This document shows, piece after piece, positions 27,907 through 36,035 of a DNA stretch of 51,582 nucleotides. The notes beneath the pieces are model-generated. The model saw only the letters and a program-made list of their open reading frames with translations. It had not been told where the DNA came from and ran no database searches. Source of the DNA: Microbacterium sp. GTDB lineage: Bacteria > Actinomycetota > Actinomycetes > Actinomycetales > Microbacteriaceae. Every line of letters begins with the position of its first letter. Position 1 is the stretch's first letter. The DNA is taken from NCBI RefSeq assembly GCF_011620665.1, contig NZ_WOYQ01000014.1, positions 1 to 51,582 on the forward strand, read 5' to 3'. A program made the translations under genes and the position numbers.

Positions 27907-28445
27907 GCACCCCCGCGGGGGAAGAACCCGATTCGCGGCCCCGGCCGCAGTATGGGGAGTACGCGAGTCCTGAGCAGCAGCAGGCGAGCATCCGGGAGCC
28001 CGTGCGCCAGGGCGATCCGAGGGGAGTTGCGCCGACGGTGCCTGTGGCGCCCAGGGCATCCGCTCCCGTGCGCCGTCGCACCGTCGACCGCGTCGTCACA
28101 GTGGCCTTGTTGGCGTATGGCCTCGTCACGGTCCTCAGCGCGGTACCCCAACTATGGGATTTCTCGGGGTTCGCCGAGACGTGGATGGGCCTCGCCGGCA
28201 TTGACGGGACCTTCACCAACACCGCCCAGGGTGACCTGTGGGGTCGGATCGGCGCGGGTGCCTTCGCCTTCGGATGGGTGCTGACCGTCGTCTTCGCATG
28301 GCGCTCGGTCACTGCGCGTCGGCTCAGCTGGTGGATTCCGGTCGCCGGCGCGGCGGTCAGCTTCATCATCGTGAGCGTATGCCTGACGGTTCCGCTGATC
28401 GGCGATCCCGTGGTCTACGGCTTCTTCAGCGGCGGAGCCGGGTGA
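27903..28445 (+). CDS. Small polytopic membrane protein (DUF6264-like)
   Basis: A 180-residue protein. The hydrophilic, proline- and glutamine-rich N-terminus (about 1-60, with [15 protein letters not shown]) precedes about three membrane helices (near 64-84, 110-130 and 142-165). It contains a WSITARR-like basic turn, seen here as [14 protein letters not shown] associate it with the DUF6264 family found behind ispH in Microbacteriaceae, from memory. It starts with GTG in a 4-bp overlap with ispH, so it is translated with it. Confidence 0.65.
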   Translation: MSTPAGEEPDSRPRPQYGEYASPEQQQASIREPVRQGDPRGVAPTVPVAPRASAPVRRRTVDRVVTVALLAYGLVTVLSAVPQLWDFSGFAETWMGLAGIDGTFTNTAQGDLWGRIGAGAFAFGWVLTVVFAWRSVTARRLSWWIPVAGAAVSFIIVSVCLTVPLIGDPVVYGFFSGGAG

Positions 28446-28459
28446 CCATCTGAGAGCGA

Positions 28460-28493
28460 CGAATGCCCCGGCCCGCGACGGTCGGGGCATTCG
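28460..28493. terminator. Bidirectional terminator hairpin
   Basis: Perfect 11-bp arms CGAATGCCCCG (28460-28470) and CGGGGCATTCG (28483-28493) with a 12-nt loop. It is placed between the convergent membrane-protein gene and fbaA. Confidence 0.8.
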
Positions 28494-28505
28494 ACGTGCC
28501 GAGGG

Positions 28506-29537
<1,032 letters not shown>

Positions 29538-29565
29538 GTCTGCTCCTCAGGTCTGCTCTGGTGTG

Positions 29566-29603
29566 TTCAGGGGTGCACAGGTCTCTTCAGGGGTGCACAG
29601 GTC
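29566..29603 (-). repeat. Tandem 18-bp direct repeat in the fbaA leader
   Basis: TTCAGGGGTGCACAGGTC occurs at 29566-29583 and 29586-29603 (plus strand), period 20 bp. Each unit contains the palindrome GTGCAC. It lies 29-66 bp upstream of the fbaA start. It may be a paired operator or a slippage duplication. Confidence 0.7.
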
Positions 29604-29750
29604 GGCGGCGGCTCCCACCGTCAGCCTACCGAAGGCGGCGCCGCAGCCGCGATGGGGGCCGCGCCGGAAACGGCTTTCCCCTGCGAGAAGAATCGCGATT
29701 TCTTCGTCGATGGATGCCGGGACCTTCTCCCCACGGCCGCGCTTGAGACC

Positions 29751-29756
29751 TAGGCT
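29751..29756 (+). promoter_or_regulatory. -10 box TAGGCT of glpX (leaderless)
   Basis: TAGGCT is separated by 7 nt (GGTGGTC) from ATG 29764. Confidence 0.5.
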
Positions 29757-29763
29757 GGTGGTC

Positions 29764-30756
29764 ATGGTGAGCCTGACCGCGGACATGAGTCCCCTGCATC
29801 CCGACCGCAACCTCGCACTGGAGCTGGTGCGGGCGACGGAGGCCGCGGCGATCCGTTCCGTGCCTTTCATCGGGCGAGGACGGAAGGAACTCGCCGATGG
29901 CGCCGCCGTCGACGCCATGCGCGCCTTCCTCAACACCGTGAACTTCGATGGCGTGATCGTCATCGGTGAGGGGGAGAAGGATCATGCGCCGATGCTGTTC
30001 AACGGTGAGCGCGTCGGGACCGGGCGCGGCCCGCAGTGCGACATCGCGGTGGACCCCATCGACGGCACGACGCTGACGGCCGAAGGACGCAACAATGCGC
30101 TCTCAGTGCTCGCCGTCGCCGACCGCGGCGCCATGCTGGATGCATCCTCTATCTTCTACATGGACAAGATCGTCACCGGGCCCGCCGGCGTCGGGGTCGT
30201 CGACATCCGCCTGCCGGTGGGCGAGAACATCCGCCGGCTGGCGAAAGCGCTGGACAAGCCGATCGACGAGCTCGTCGTGTCGGTGCTGAACCGTCCGCGC
30301 CACGCGCAGCTGATCGACGACATCCGGGCCGCCGGCGCCGGCACGCGCCTCATGAGCGACGGTGACGTGGCCGGCGGAATCAATGCCGCGCGGTACAACG
30401 CGCGCACCGACATGTGCATCGGAATCGGCGGCAGCCCCGAGGGGGTCGCCACGACGTGCGCGATCAAGGCGCTCGGTGGGCACATCCAGGGGCGGCTCTG
30501 GGCGCGCGACGACGATGAGAAGCAGAAGGGCATCGACGCCGGCCTCAAACTCGACGACTATGTCTACGAAGCGGACGAGCTGGTGAAGGGCACGAACACG
30601 ATCTTCGTGGCGACCGGTGTGACCAACGGCGAACTGGTCAGTGGTGTGCGCCGGTCCGGTCCGGACTACCTCATCAGCGAGAGCGTCGTGCTTCGCGGGG
30701 TCTCCGGCACGCTCCGTCGCATCACTTCGGAGCACCTGGCGTCGAAGTGGTTGTGA
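29764..30756 (+). CDS. glpX: Class II fructose-1,6-bisphosphatase
   Basis: A 330-residue phosphatase, the committed gluconeogenic step. GlpX motifs are VPFIGRGRKELADGAA, VIVIGEGEKDHAP, DIAVDPIDGTTLTAEG (metal-binding acidic residues) and GIGGSPEGVATTCAIKALGG. ATG 29764 lies 7 nt behind a -10 box and gives the family length; the longer open frame upstream is an artefact. Corresponds to Rv1099c. It is divergent from fbaA. Confidence 0.96.
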   Translation: MVSLTADMSPLHPDRNLALELVRATEAAAIRSVPFIGRGRKELADGAAVDAMRAFLNTVNFDGVIVIGEGEKDHAPMLFNGERVGTGRGPQCDIAVDPIDGTTLTAEGRNNALSVLAVADRGAMLDASSIFYMDKIVTGPAGVGVVDIRLPVGENIRRLAKALDKPIDELVVSVLNRPRHAQLIDDIRAAGAGTRLMSDGDVAGGINAARYNARTDMCIGIGGSPEGVATTCAIKALGGHIQGRLWARDDDEKQKGIDAGLKLDDYVYEADELVKGTNTIFVATGVTNGELVSGVRRSGPDYLISESVVLRGVSGTLRRITSEHLASKWL

Positions 30757-30876
30757 GCGGGCGGGTCTGATCGGCCGACGCGCGGCGGCGCACAGGAAAC
30801 CGGCGGCTCGGTCTGTCAGACTGGCACTGGTGTCATCGGAGACACGTTGATCGTCCACACACACTCCGGGGGTCAC

Positions 30877-31065
30877 ATGTCCACTCCATCGAACAGTCCG
30901 CGCACCGGCCAGATCACCGTCCCGATCGACCCCGCACGGCGTCCCGACGTGCTCCTGCGTCGGCGCATGCCGGACGATCACCAGGTCAACGCGTGGTGGA
31001 TGATCGGCGCCTTCCTGTTTGTGTCGATCTCCGTCGTGGGGCTTCTCAACTTCTTTCCCGGCTGA
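30877..31065 (+). CDS. Small single-pass membrane protein
   Basis: A 62-residue protein: a polar N-terminus with TGQITVPIDPARRPDVLLRRRMPDD, then one C-terminal transmembrane helix (about 41-60, WWMIGAFLFVSISVVGLLNF) ending at the C-terminus. Not recognised as a named family. ATG 30877 with GGGGG upstream is chosen; TTG 30847 would add ten residues. Its last 20 bp overlap the 3' end of rmuC on the other strand. Confidence 0.6.
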   Translation: MSTPSNSPRTGQITVPIDPARRPDVLLRRRMPDDHQVNAWWMIGAFLFVSISVVGLLNFFPG

Positions 31066-32401
31066 TCGGGTCGTCCGCGCCGAGATCGAGTGAAGCATCT
31101 GACTCGCCGGAGTGCGCCTTCGCCGCATCCTGGAGTCGACTGCGCACGTCGCCCAGATCAGCCCCCATCGAGCTGAATTCCGGCGCGGTGAACTCCGGAG
31201 CCGTGAGCTTTCGCGGCGTCGTCTCGACGGGTGCCGGGGCGGTGACCGCGTCGAGCCGGGTCTCGTCGATGCCGGGGAATTTGCGCGCGGTTACGAGCAC
31301 GCGGGTCTCAAGCGAGCCCGCGAATCGGTTGTAGCTGTCGACCGTGCGCTCGATCGCGCGGCGGAGATCGTCGGCGTGACCGGTCAGAGTGCTCAGCCGC
31401 TGGTACAGCTCGCTGCCGAGAGCGAACAGGGTTCGCGCCTCGTCCGACACGTCCTGCTGGGTCCAGGTGTAGGCGACCGTCTTCAGCACCGCCCAGAGGT
31501 TCACGGGCGAGGCGAGCGCGACACGCCGCCCGAAGGCGTAGTCCAGCAGCGCGGGGTCTTCTTCGAGCGCGGCGGCCAGCAGCGACTCGCTTGGAATGAA
31601 GCAGACGACGAACTCGGGACTGGAGGACAGTCCTGCCCAGTACGCCTTTTTCGCGAGAGCGTCCACGTGCCCGCGTACCGCCTTCACGTGCTGCTCCAGA
31701 AGAGTTCTGCGTCGGGCGCCTTCCGCACCGATCGCGGTGACGGGAATCGTGCTCGCCTCGAGATAGGCCCCCAACGGCACTTTCGCGTCGACGGCCAGCG
31801 CCTTGTCGCCGGGCAGGCGCACGACGAGGTCGGGGCGGCCCACCCCGGCATCCGATCCGATCGTCGTCTGCGTCTCGAAGTCGACGTAGCGGGTCAGTCC
31901 CGCCGATTCCACGATCCGTCGCAACTGCGTCTCTCCCCAGACGCCGCGCGCGGGATTCGAGCGCAGGGCACCGGCCAGTGACTCGGTCGTCGACCGCAGC
32001 GCCTCATCGGACTCCTGCGCGCGGCGGAGCTGCTCGGCGAGCGAACCGAACTGCTCGCGCCGGTCACGCTCGAGCTGATCGACTTTGCCCTGCATCGTCT
32101 GAAGGCTCTCCTGCACGGGCGCGAGGGCGCGGAGGACCTGCTGCTCGCGCCGCTCGCGCTCGTCCCGCGCAGCCAGATCGGCGCGTGCCTGTGTGCTGAG
32201 CTCCCGTGTCAAAGCGCGCTGCTGCTCGAGCTGTTCGGTGAGCAGCGCGCTCCCGGCCTCGGCGGCGGCGACGCGTGCGACGAGGTGCGCGCGCTCCCGC
32301 GCGGCGCGCTCGGCGCTGTGGGCGGCCCCGCCGAACCAGCCGGCGAGCAGACCGGCCAACAGGCTGGCGATGACGAGTGCAGTGACGAGAGCGGCATCCA
32401 T
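31046..32401 (-). CDS. rmuC: DNA recombination protein RmuC
   Basis: A 451-residue protein. The N-terminal membrane helix (about 4-24, LVTALVIASLLAGLLAGWF) is followed by a long coiled coil (about 30-130, rich in Arg, Glu and Gln) and the RmuC nuclease-like domain with ARGVWGETQLRRIVESAGL, RPDLVVRLPGDKALAVDAKVPL and VVCFIPSES. RmuC limits inversions at short repeats. ATG 32401 fits the family start; the 74-codon upstream extension is rejected. Its 3' end overlaps the small membrane-protein gene. Confidence 0.93.
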   Translation of the reverse strand: MDAALVTALVIASLLAGLLAGWFGGAAHSAERAARERAHLVARVAAAEAGSALLTEQLEQQRALTRELSTQARADLAARDERERREQQVLRALAPVQESLQTMQGKVDQLERDRREQFGSLAEQLRRAQESDEALRSTTESLAGALRSNPARGVWGETQLRRIVESAGLTRYVDFETQTTIGSDAGVGRPDLVVRLPGDKALAVDAKVPLGAYLEASTIPVTAIGAEGARRRTLLEQHVKAVRGHVDALAKKAYWAGLSSSPEFVVCFIPSESLLAAALEEDPALLDYAFGRRVALASPVNLWAVLKTVAYTWTQQDVSDEARTLFALGSELYQRLSTLTGHADDLRRAIERTVDSYNRFAGSLETRVLVTARKFPGIDETRLDAVTAPAPVETTPRKLTAPEFTAPEFSSMGADLGDVRSRLQDAAKAHSGESDASLDLGADDPISRERS

Positions 32402-32496
32402 GCGTTCAGCCTGCCGAGGGCCACCGACATCTCCGCGAAGGACGGCAGCCGGCGTGTCGGTGCGGTACTCGACGCCACCGACAGCACACATTCCCC

Positions 32497-33090
32497 TCAG
32501 GTGGAAAGCGCCGCAGGCGCGGGAACCCGGATCCGGGGCACCCGCACTCCCAGGAGCATCGCGAGCTCGACGACGTCCTGCGCGCCGGCCCGGGTCGCCG
32601 CGTCGATCATGATGTGTGCACACGCGAGGGCGTCCGCCGCGGCATCGTGGTGCGCGAAGTCGAGGAAGCCGGCCGCGGCCGCCACGAGCGGCAAGCGGTA
32701 CGAGCCCAGGTCATACGTCTTCCGCGAGACCTGCAGACTGCAGACATAGCGGTAGGCCGGGCACGCGAGATCCGTGACTTCGCACGCGCGCCGCAGGACC
32801 GCCATGTCGAACCCCGCATTGTGGGCGACCACGACGTCGTCTCCGATGAAGGCGGTCAGCGCACTCAGCTGCTCGGACCAGCCGGGAGCGCCGGCGACGT
32901 CTTCGGCGCGAATCCCGTGGATGCCCGTGTTGAGCTCGAAGAACCGGTCGTGCCCGGCCGGCGGACGAATGAGCCATCCGGTCGACGCGACGACCCGGCC
33001 GTCTCGGACGCGGGTGAGTCCCACTGCGCACACCGACGCGTTCGACGAGTTCGCCGTTTCGAAGTCGATCGCGGTGAAGTCCAGGGGCAC
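32497..33090 (-). CDS. DEDDh 3'-5' exonuclease
   Basis: A 197-residue exonuclease of the DnaQ/RNase T fold. The motifs are FTAIDFETANSSNAS (D9, E11), VVAHNAGFDMAVLRRA and DFAHHDAAADALACA. Proteins of this type act as polymerase-III-epsilon-like proofreading or repair exonucleases. The GTG at 33090 follows GAGGGTGG. It precedes rmuC in the same direction with a 95-bp gap. A BRCT or other C-terminal extension is absent. Confidence 0.88.
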   Translation of the reverse strand: MPLDFTAIDFETANSSNASVCAVGLTRVRDGRVVASTGWLIRPPAGHDRFFELNTGIHGIRAEDVAGAPGWSEQLSALTAFIGDDVVVAHNAGFDMAVLRRACEVTDLACPAYRYVCSLQVSRKTYDLGSYRLPLVAAAAGFLDFAHHDAAADALACAHIMIDAATRAGAQDVVELAMLLGVRVPRIRVPAPAALST

Positions 33091-33192
33091 GTGTCCACCC
33101 TCGCGCGGGCCCCGGATGTCTCCGCGACGGCGCGCCGGGCGTCCGCTGAACCCGGGGAGCAATCCGTCGCAGCCCGTGTCGGGGGCGCCGCG

Positions 33193-33198
33193 TAGACT
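33193..33198 (+). promoter_or_regulatory. -10 box TAGACT of ychF (leaderless)
   Basis: TAGACT is followed after 8 nt by GTG 33207, with no ribosome-binding site. Confidence 0.5.
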
Positions 33199-33206
33199 CG
33201 TACCCC

Positions 33207-34280
33207 GTGGCTCTTACCATCGGAATCGTCGGTCTTCCCAACGTCGGCAAGTCGACGCTCTTCAACGCGCTCACCAAGAACGACGTGCTCGCGGCCAACT
33301 ATCCGTTCGCGACGATCGAGCCGAACATCGGAGTGGTGAACCTGCCCGACCCGAGGCTGGACAAGCTCGCAGAGATCTTCCACTCCGAGCGGATTCTGCC
33401 GGCGGCGGTCTCCTTCGTCGACATCGCCGGGATCGTGCGCGGGGCCAGCGAAGGCGAAGGACTCGGGAACAAGTTCCTGGCGAACATCCGTGAGGCTGAC
33501 GCGATCGCGCAGGTCGTCCGCGGCTTCGCGGACGGTGACGTCGTGCACGTCGACGGCGCGGTCAACCCGCAGAACGACATGGAGACCATCAACGCCGAAC
33601 TGCAGCTGGCCGACCTCGAAACCCTCGAGAAGGCCATCACCCGGTATGAGAAGGACGTGCGCGGGAAGAAGGTCGACCCCGCAGTCCTCGAGGTCGCCGT
33701 CGCCGCGAAGGATGCCTTGGAACGCGGCATCCTGCTTTCGGCTTCGGGGCTTGACCTCGCACTCATCCGGGAACTCGGGCTGCTGACCGCGAAGCCGTTC
33801 ATCTTCGTCTTCAATGTCGACGAGGCGGTGCTGACCGATGCCGCCCGCACCGCCGAGCTGGCCGCTCTGGTCGCGCCGGCGAAGGCCGTGTTCCTCGACG
33901 CGAAGATCGAGTCGGAACTCATCGACCTCGATCCGGAGGATGCCGCGGAGCTGCTCGCGTCGACCGGCCAGACCGAGTCGGGGCTCGACCAGCTCGCTCG
34001 CATCGGCTTTGACACGCTCGGTCTGCAGACCTACCTCACAGCCGGTCCGAAGGAAGCTCGCGCGTGGACGATCGGCAAGGGCTGGAAGGCGCCTGCCGCG
34101 GCCGGCGTGATCCACACCGACTTCGAGAAGGGCTTCATCAAGGCGGAGGTCATCAGCTTCGACGACCTCGTCGCAACCGGGTCGGTCGTCGAAGCACGCG
34201 CCAAGGGGAAGGCGCGACTCGAGGGCAAGGATTACGTCATGCAGGACGGCGACGTCGTCGAGTTCCGCTTTAACGTCTAG
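33207..34280 (+). CDS. ychF: Redox-responsive ATPase YchF (Obg family)
   Basis: A 357-residue P-loop protein. G1 is GLPNVGKSTLFNALT, G3 is VDIAGIVRGAS and the G4 position reads FNVDE, the variant that gives YchF its preference for ATP. The C-terminal TGS domain (about 275-357) ends DGDVVEFRFNV. It binds ribosomes and affects stress responses. The last 21 bp of the gene are partly repeated at 35216-35236, behind the toxin-antitoxin cassette, so the present 3' end may have been supplied by an insertion. It corresponds to Rv1112. Confidence 0.96.
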   Translation: MALTIGIVGLPNVGKSTLFNALTKNDVLAANYPFATIEPNIGVVNLPDPRLDKLAEIFHSERILPAAVSFVDIAGIVRGASEGEGLGNKFLANIREADAIAQVVRGFADGDVVHVDGAVNPQNDMETINAELQLADLETLEKAITRYEKDVRGKKVDPAVLEVAVAAKDALERGILLSASGLDLALIRELGLLTAKPFIFVFNVDEAVLTDAARTAELAALVAPAKAVFLDAKIESELIDLDPEDAAELLASTGQTESGLDQLARIGFDTLGLQTYLTAGPKEARAWTIGKGWKAPAAAGVIHTDFEKGFIKAEVISFDDLVATGSVVEARAKGKARLEGKDYVMQDGDVVEFRFNV

Positions 34281-34307
34281 CGTTATTGACGCTTTGCGTT
34301 ATATCCT
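34271..34307 (+). promoter_or_regulatory. higBA promoter/operator
   Basis: Overlapping inverted repeats: TAACG (34271-34275) with CGTTA (34281-34285), and AGCGT (34279-34283) with ACGCT (34289-34293). A further GCGTTAT lies at 34296-34302. The -10-like TATCCT (34302-34307) is 6 nt before the higB start. Such repeats fit autorepression by HigA. They overlap the ychF stop codon. Confidence 0.5.
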
Positions 34308-34313
34308 GATCGT

Positions 34314-34595
34314 GTGATCAGATCGTTCGGGAGCAAGGACACCGAGCGACTGTGGCGTCGTGAGCGGGTGCCGTCGATCGATCCTCGGATTCATTCGGTG
34401 GCGCTGCGCAAGCTTCGTCAGGTGGGGTCTGCGGAGTCGCTCGATGATCTCCGTGTTCCCCCAGGCAACCGGCTCGAAGCGCTCAAGGGCGATCGGGTCG
34501 GTCAATACAGCATCAGGATCAACGACCAGTGGCGGATCTGCTTCGTGTGGACCGATGCTGGGCCAGAGGAGGTGGAGATCGTTGACTATCACTGA
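34314..34595 (+). CDS. higB: Type II toxin HigB (RelE/ParE fold)
   Basis: A 93-residue mRNA interferase-type toxin. IRSFGSKDTERLW at the start, RLEALKGDRVGQYSIRINDQWRICFVW in the middle and EEVEIVDYH at the end are diagnostic of HigB; the last includes the conserved C-terminal tyrosine and histidine. It would cleave ribosome-bound mRNA when HigA is lost. A GTG start at leaderless spacing. As usual for hig loci, the toxin gene comes first. It overlaps higA by 14 bp. Confidence 0.93.
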   Translation: MIRSFGSKDTERLWRRERVPSIDPRIHSVALRKLRQVGSAESLDDLRVPPGNRLEALKGDRVGQYSIRINDQWRICFVWTDAGPEEVEIVDYH

Positions 34596-34884
34596 CAAGA
34601 TTCCCCCGATTCACCCGGGTGAGGTGCTCATGGAGGACTTCATCAACGGGTTCGACATCACGCAGAACCGCCTTGCGGTGGCCATCGGGGTGTCACCACG
34701 GCGGATCAACGAGATCGTTCACGGCAAGCGTGGAATCACCGCGGACACAGCACTGCGCCTGGCAAAGTACTTCGGCACGTCCGCGGAGTTCTGGATCAAT
34801 CTGCAGAGTCACTACGAGCTCGATCGCGCCGAGGACCTCGCGGGGGAGCAGATCGCGTCGATCACCCCGCTCAGGGTGGCGTGA
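34582..34884 (+). CDS. higA: HigA family antitoxin (XRE HTH)
   Basis: A 100-residue antitoxin. It starts IPPIHPGEVLMEDF, followed by the helix-turn-helix ITQNRLAVAIGVSPRRINEIVHGKRGITADTALRLAKYFGTS and the tail AEFWINLQSHYEL. It neutralises HigB and represses the operon. The most likely start is TTG 34582, placed after GGAGGTGGAG and inside the end of higB. Its stop overlaps the next GTG by 4 bp, tying the monooxygenase gene to the module. Confidence 0.92.
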   Translation: MTITDKIPPIHPGEVLMEDFINGFDITQNRLAVAIGVSPRRINEIVHGKRGITADTALRLAKYFGTSAEFWINLQSHYELDRAEDLAGEQIASITPLRVA

Positions 34885-35171
34885 CCGTGATCACACCGAC
34901 AGGGCGTCTCGTCTGCCCAGACGGCGACGAGACGGCGATCGTCCTCCGTCACCGTGATCGGCATGTCGAACTCACGCGCGCTGAACCGGGGTGCCGTTTC
35001 TTCCGTGTCGAGCCGACGTCTGATCCTCTCGTCTGGACCGTGTACGAGAGGTTCGTGGACGAAGCGGCGTTTGACTCACATCAATCACGAGTTCGAGCAA
35101 GCGACTGGGGCAGAGCCACGGCCTCCATCGAACGGGACTACGTCATCGAATCCGCCGCTGGCTCCGGATGA
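34881..35171 (+). CDS. Antibiotic biosynthesis monooxygenase (ABM/YgiN-like) domain protein
   Basis: A 96-residue ferredoxin-like-fold protein. The core HVELTRAEPGCRFFRVEPTSDPLVWTVYERFVDEAAFDSHQ is the ABM pattern of YgiN-type quinol monooxygenases and small heme- or quinone-handling enzymes. GTG 34881 overlaps the higA stop (GTGA), so it is translated with the toxin-antitoxin pair. A redox enzyme as third gene of a higBA operon is unusual. A possible role, for example detoxifying quinones, is inference. Confidence 0.82.
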   Translation: MTVITPTGRLVCPDGDETAIVLRHRDRHVELTRAEPGCRFFRVEPTSDPLVWTVYERFVDEAAFDSHQSRVRASDWGRATASIERDYVIESAAGSG

Positions 35172-35250
35172 CGCTGCATCCGAGGCCGGATACCGTTCTG
35201 CAACGCAACTCGGCGGAGTTCCGCTTCAACGTGTGACGTCGGTGCCGTCG

Positions 35251-35496
35251 TCAGCCGACGGTCCGTGCGCCGCCGCCGGCGGCCCGGCGCCCGACGGCGA
35301 GCCAGGCCACGGCACCCACGACGGGGAGCGCCAGCACGATGATCACCCAGACCAGCGCCGGTGGCGCGGTGAGGAGCTTCGCAGCTCGGGCGAGCGAGAC
35401 CAGAGCGATGACCGTGAGCGCTGAGGCGGCGACGGCGACGATCGTCCACGCGACGTCATAGGCCGCCGGCAGGAGAGGGTTCACAGCGCTGAACAT
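35251..35496 (-). CDS. PLDc_N-domain small membrane protein
   Basis: An 81-residue protein with two transmembrane helices (about 14-36 and 46-67). The second has the pattern PPALVWVIIVLALPVVGAVAWLAVGRR, typical of the phospholipase-D N-terminal (PLDc_N) membrane domain. There is no nuclease/phospholipase domain attached. Function unknown. ATG 35496 lies 6 nt behind TAGAGT (complement of 35503-35508). It is convergent with the ychF/higBA unit. Confidence 0.75.
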   Translation of the reverse strand: MFSAVNPLLPAAYDVAWTIVAVAASALTVIALVSLARAAKLLTAPPALVWVIIVLALPVVGAVAWLAVGRRAAGGGARTVG

Positions 35497-35502
35497 GGCC
35501 TG

Positions 35503-35508
35503 ACTCTA
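35503..35508 (-). promoter_or_regulatory. -10 box TAGAGT of the PLDc_N gene (leaderless)
   Basis: On the minus strand TAGAGT is followed by CAGGCC and ATG 35496. Confidence 0.45.
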
Positions 35509-35551
35509 TCGAGCCCGGCAGCCGCTCGTCCACGCCGGATGCTGAGGAGAT

Positions 35552-35977
35552 CTACCGCCCCTGCCGCTTCTTGTAGGGCTTCGGCTGGCCCTTCACGATG
35601 GGTGCGCGGCCAGCGCCTTTCGACGCCCTCGCCTTGCCTCCGGTCGCGCCCTTCGGGTGAGCGGCAGGTGCTGCCGGTGCGTCCGAGATCCGGCGGTTCG
35701 CCTCCTCGAGGAGGAGAGTGCCGGCGGGCGTGAGGGACCACGGGGTCGTGTCACGGGTCATCAGGGGATGCCCGACTTCGGCCTCGAGGCGAGCCATCGA
35801 CGCATAGAGCGATGCCAGGGAAATGCCGAGGGCATCGGTCGCGCGCGGAAAGTGAAGGTCGGCGGCGGCGACCGCGACGAAGCGGCGCAGGTCGGCGAGC
35901 TTCACTCGGGGTGTCCCCTCGATCTGTCGGGCGAGTCGCTCTCGCCCGTGCCCACGATACGCGTGCGGCGCGCTCAT
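35552..35977 (-). CDS. LysR-type HTH-only DNA-binding protein with basic tail
   Basis: A 141-residue protein. The LysR-like winged helix-turn-helix (about 25-88: LADLRRFVAVAAADLHFPRATDALGISLASLYASMARLEAEVGHPL, then LTPAGTLLLEEA) is followed not by an effector domain but by a Lys/Arg/Gly/Pro-rich tail (KGATGGKARASKGAGRAP and KGQPKPYKKRQGR). It may be a nucleoid-associated or constitutive regulator. It is divergent from the alpha/beta hydrolase gene 58 bp away, a possible target. Confidence 0.75.
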   Translation of the reverse strand: MSAPHAYRGHGRERLARQIEGTPRVKLADLRRFVAVAAADLHFPRATDALGISLASLYASMARLEAEVGHPLMTRDTTPWSLTPAGTLLLEEANRRISDAPAAPAAHPKGATGGKARASKGAGRAPIVKGQPKPYKKRQGR

Positions 35978-36035
35978 TAGGATGGTGGAGGCGGGATGAT
36001 CCCCTCGGCCGCCACGTGACAGGGAGATCCCGACA

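Larger units (their letters stand above)
34260..35236 (+). mobile_element. Candidate integrated cassette between two copies of the ychF 3' end
   Basis: The sequence GAGTTCCGCTTTAACGT (34260-34276), encoding the C-terminal EFRFNV of YchF, recurs as GAGTTCCGCTTCAACGT (35216-35232), also followed directly by a stop (TGA). The period is 956 bp and 16 of 17 core positions match. Between them lie higB, higA and an ABM monooxygenase gene in tightly coupled order, with lower GC than the neighbours. This is the signature of site-specific insertion into a gene 3' end that restores the reading frame. No integrase is present, so it would be a remnant or was mobilised in trans. Confidence 0.6.

Noticed and set aside
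30823..30834. GGCACTGGTGTC, similar to the mft/SDR palindrome
   Set aside because: The spacer is 2 rather than 3 bp, so half-sites are out of register, and the gene behind it has no link to mycofactocin. Treated as chance.
35172..35215. Possible additional coding sequence between the ABM gene and the right-hand ychF copy
   Set aside because: Only 44 bp, with no start codon in a frame continuing into EFRFNV beyond the repeat. Regarded as junction sequence.
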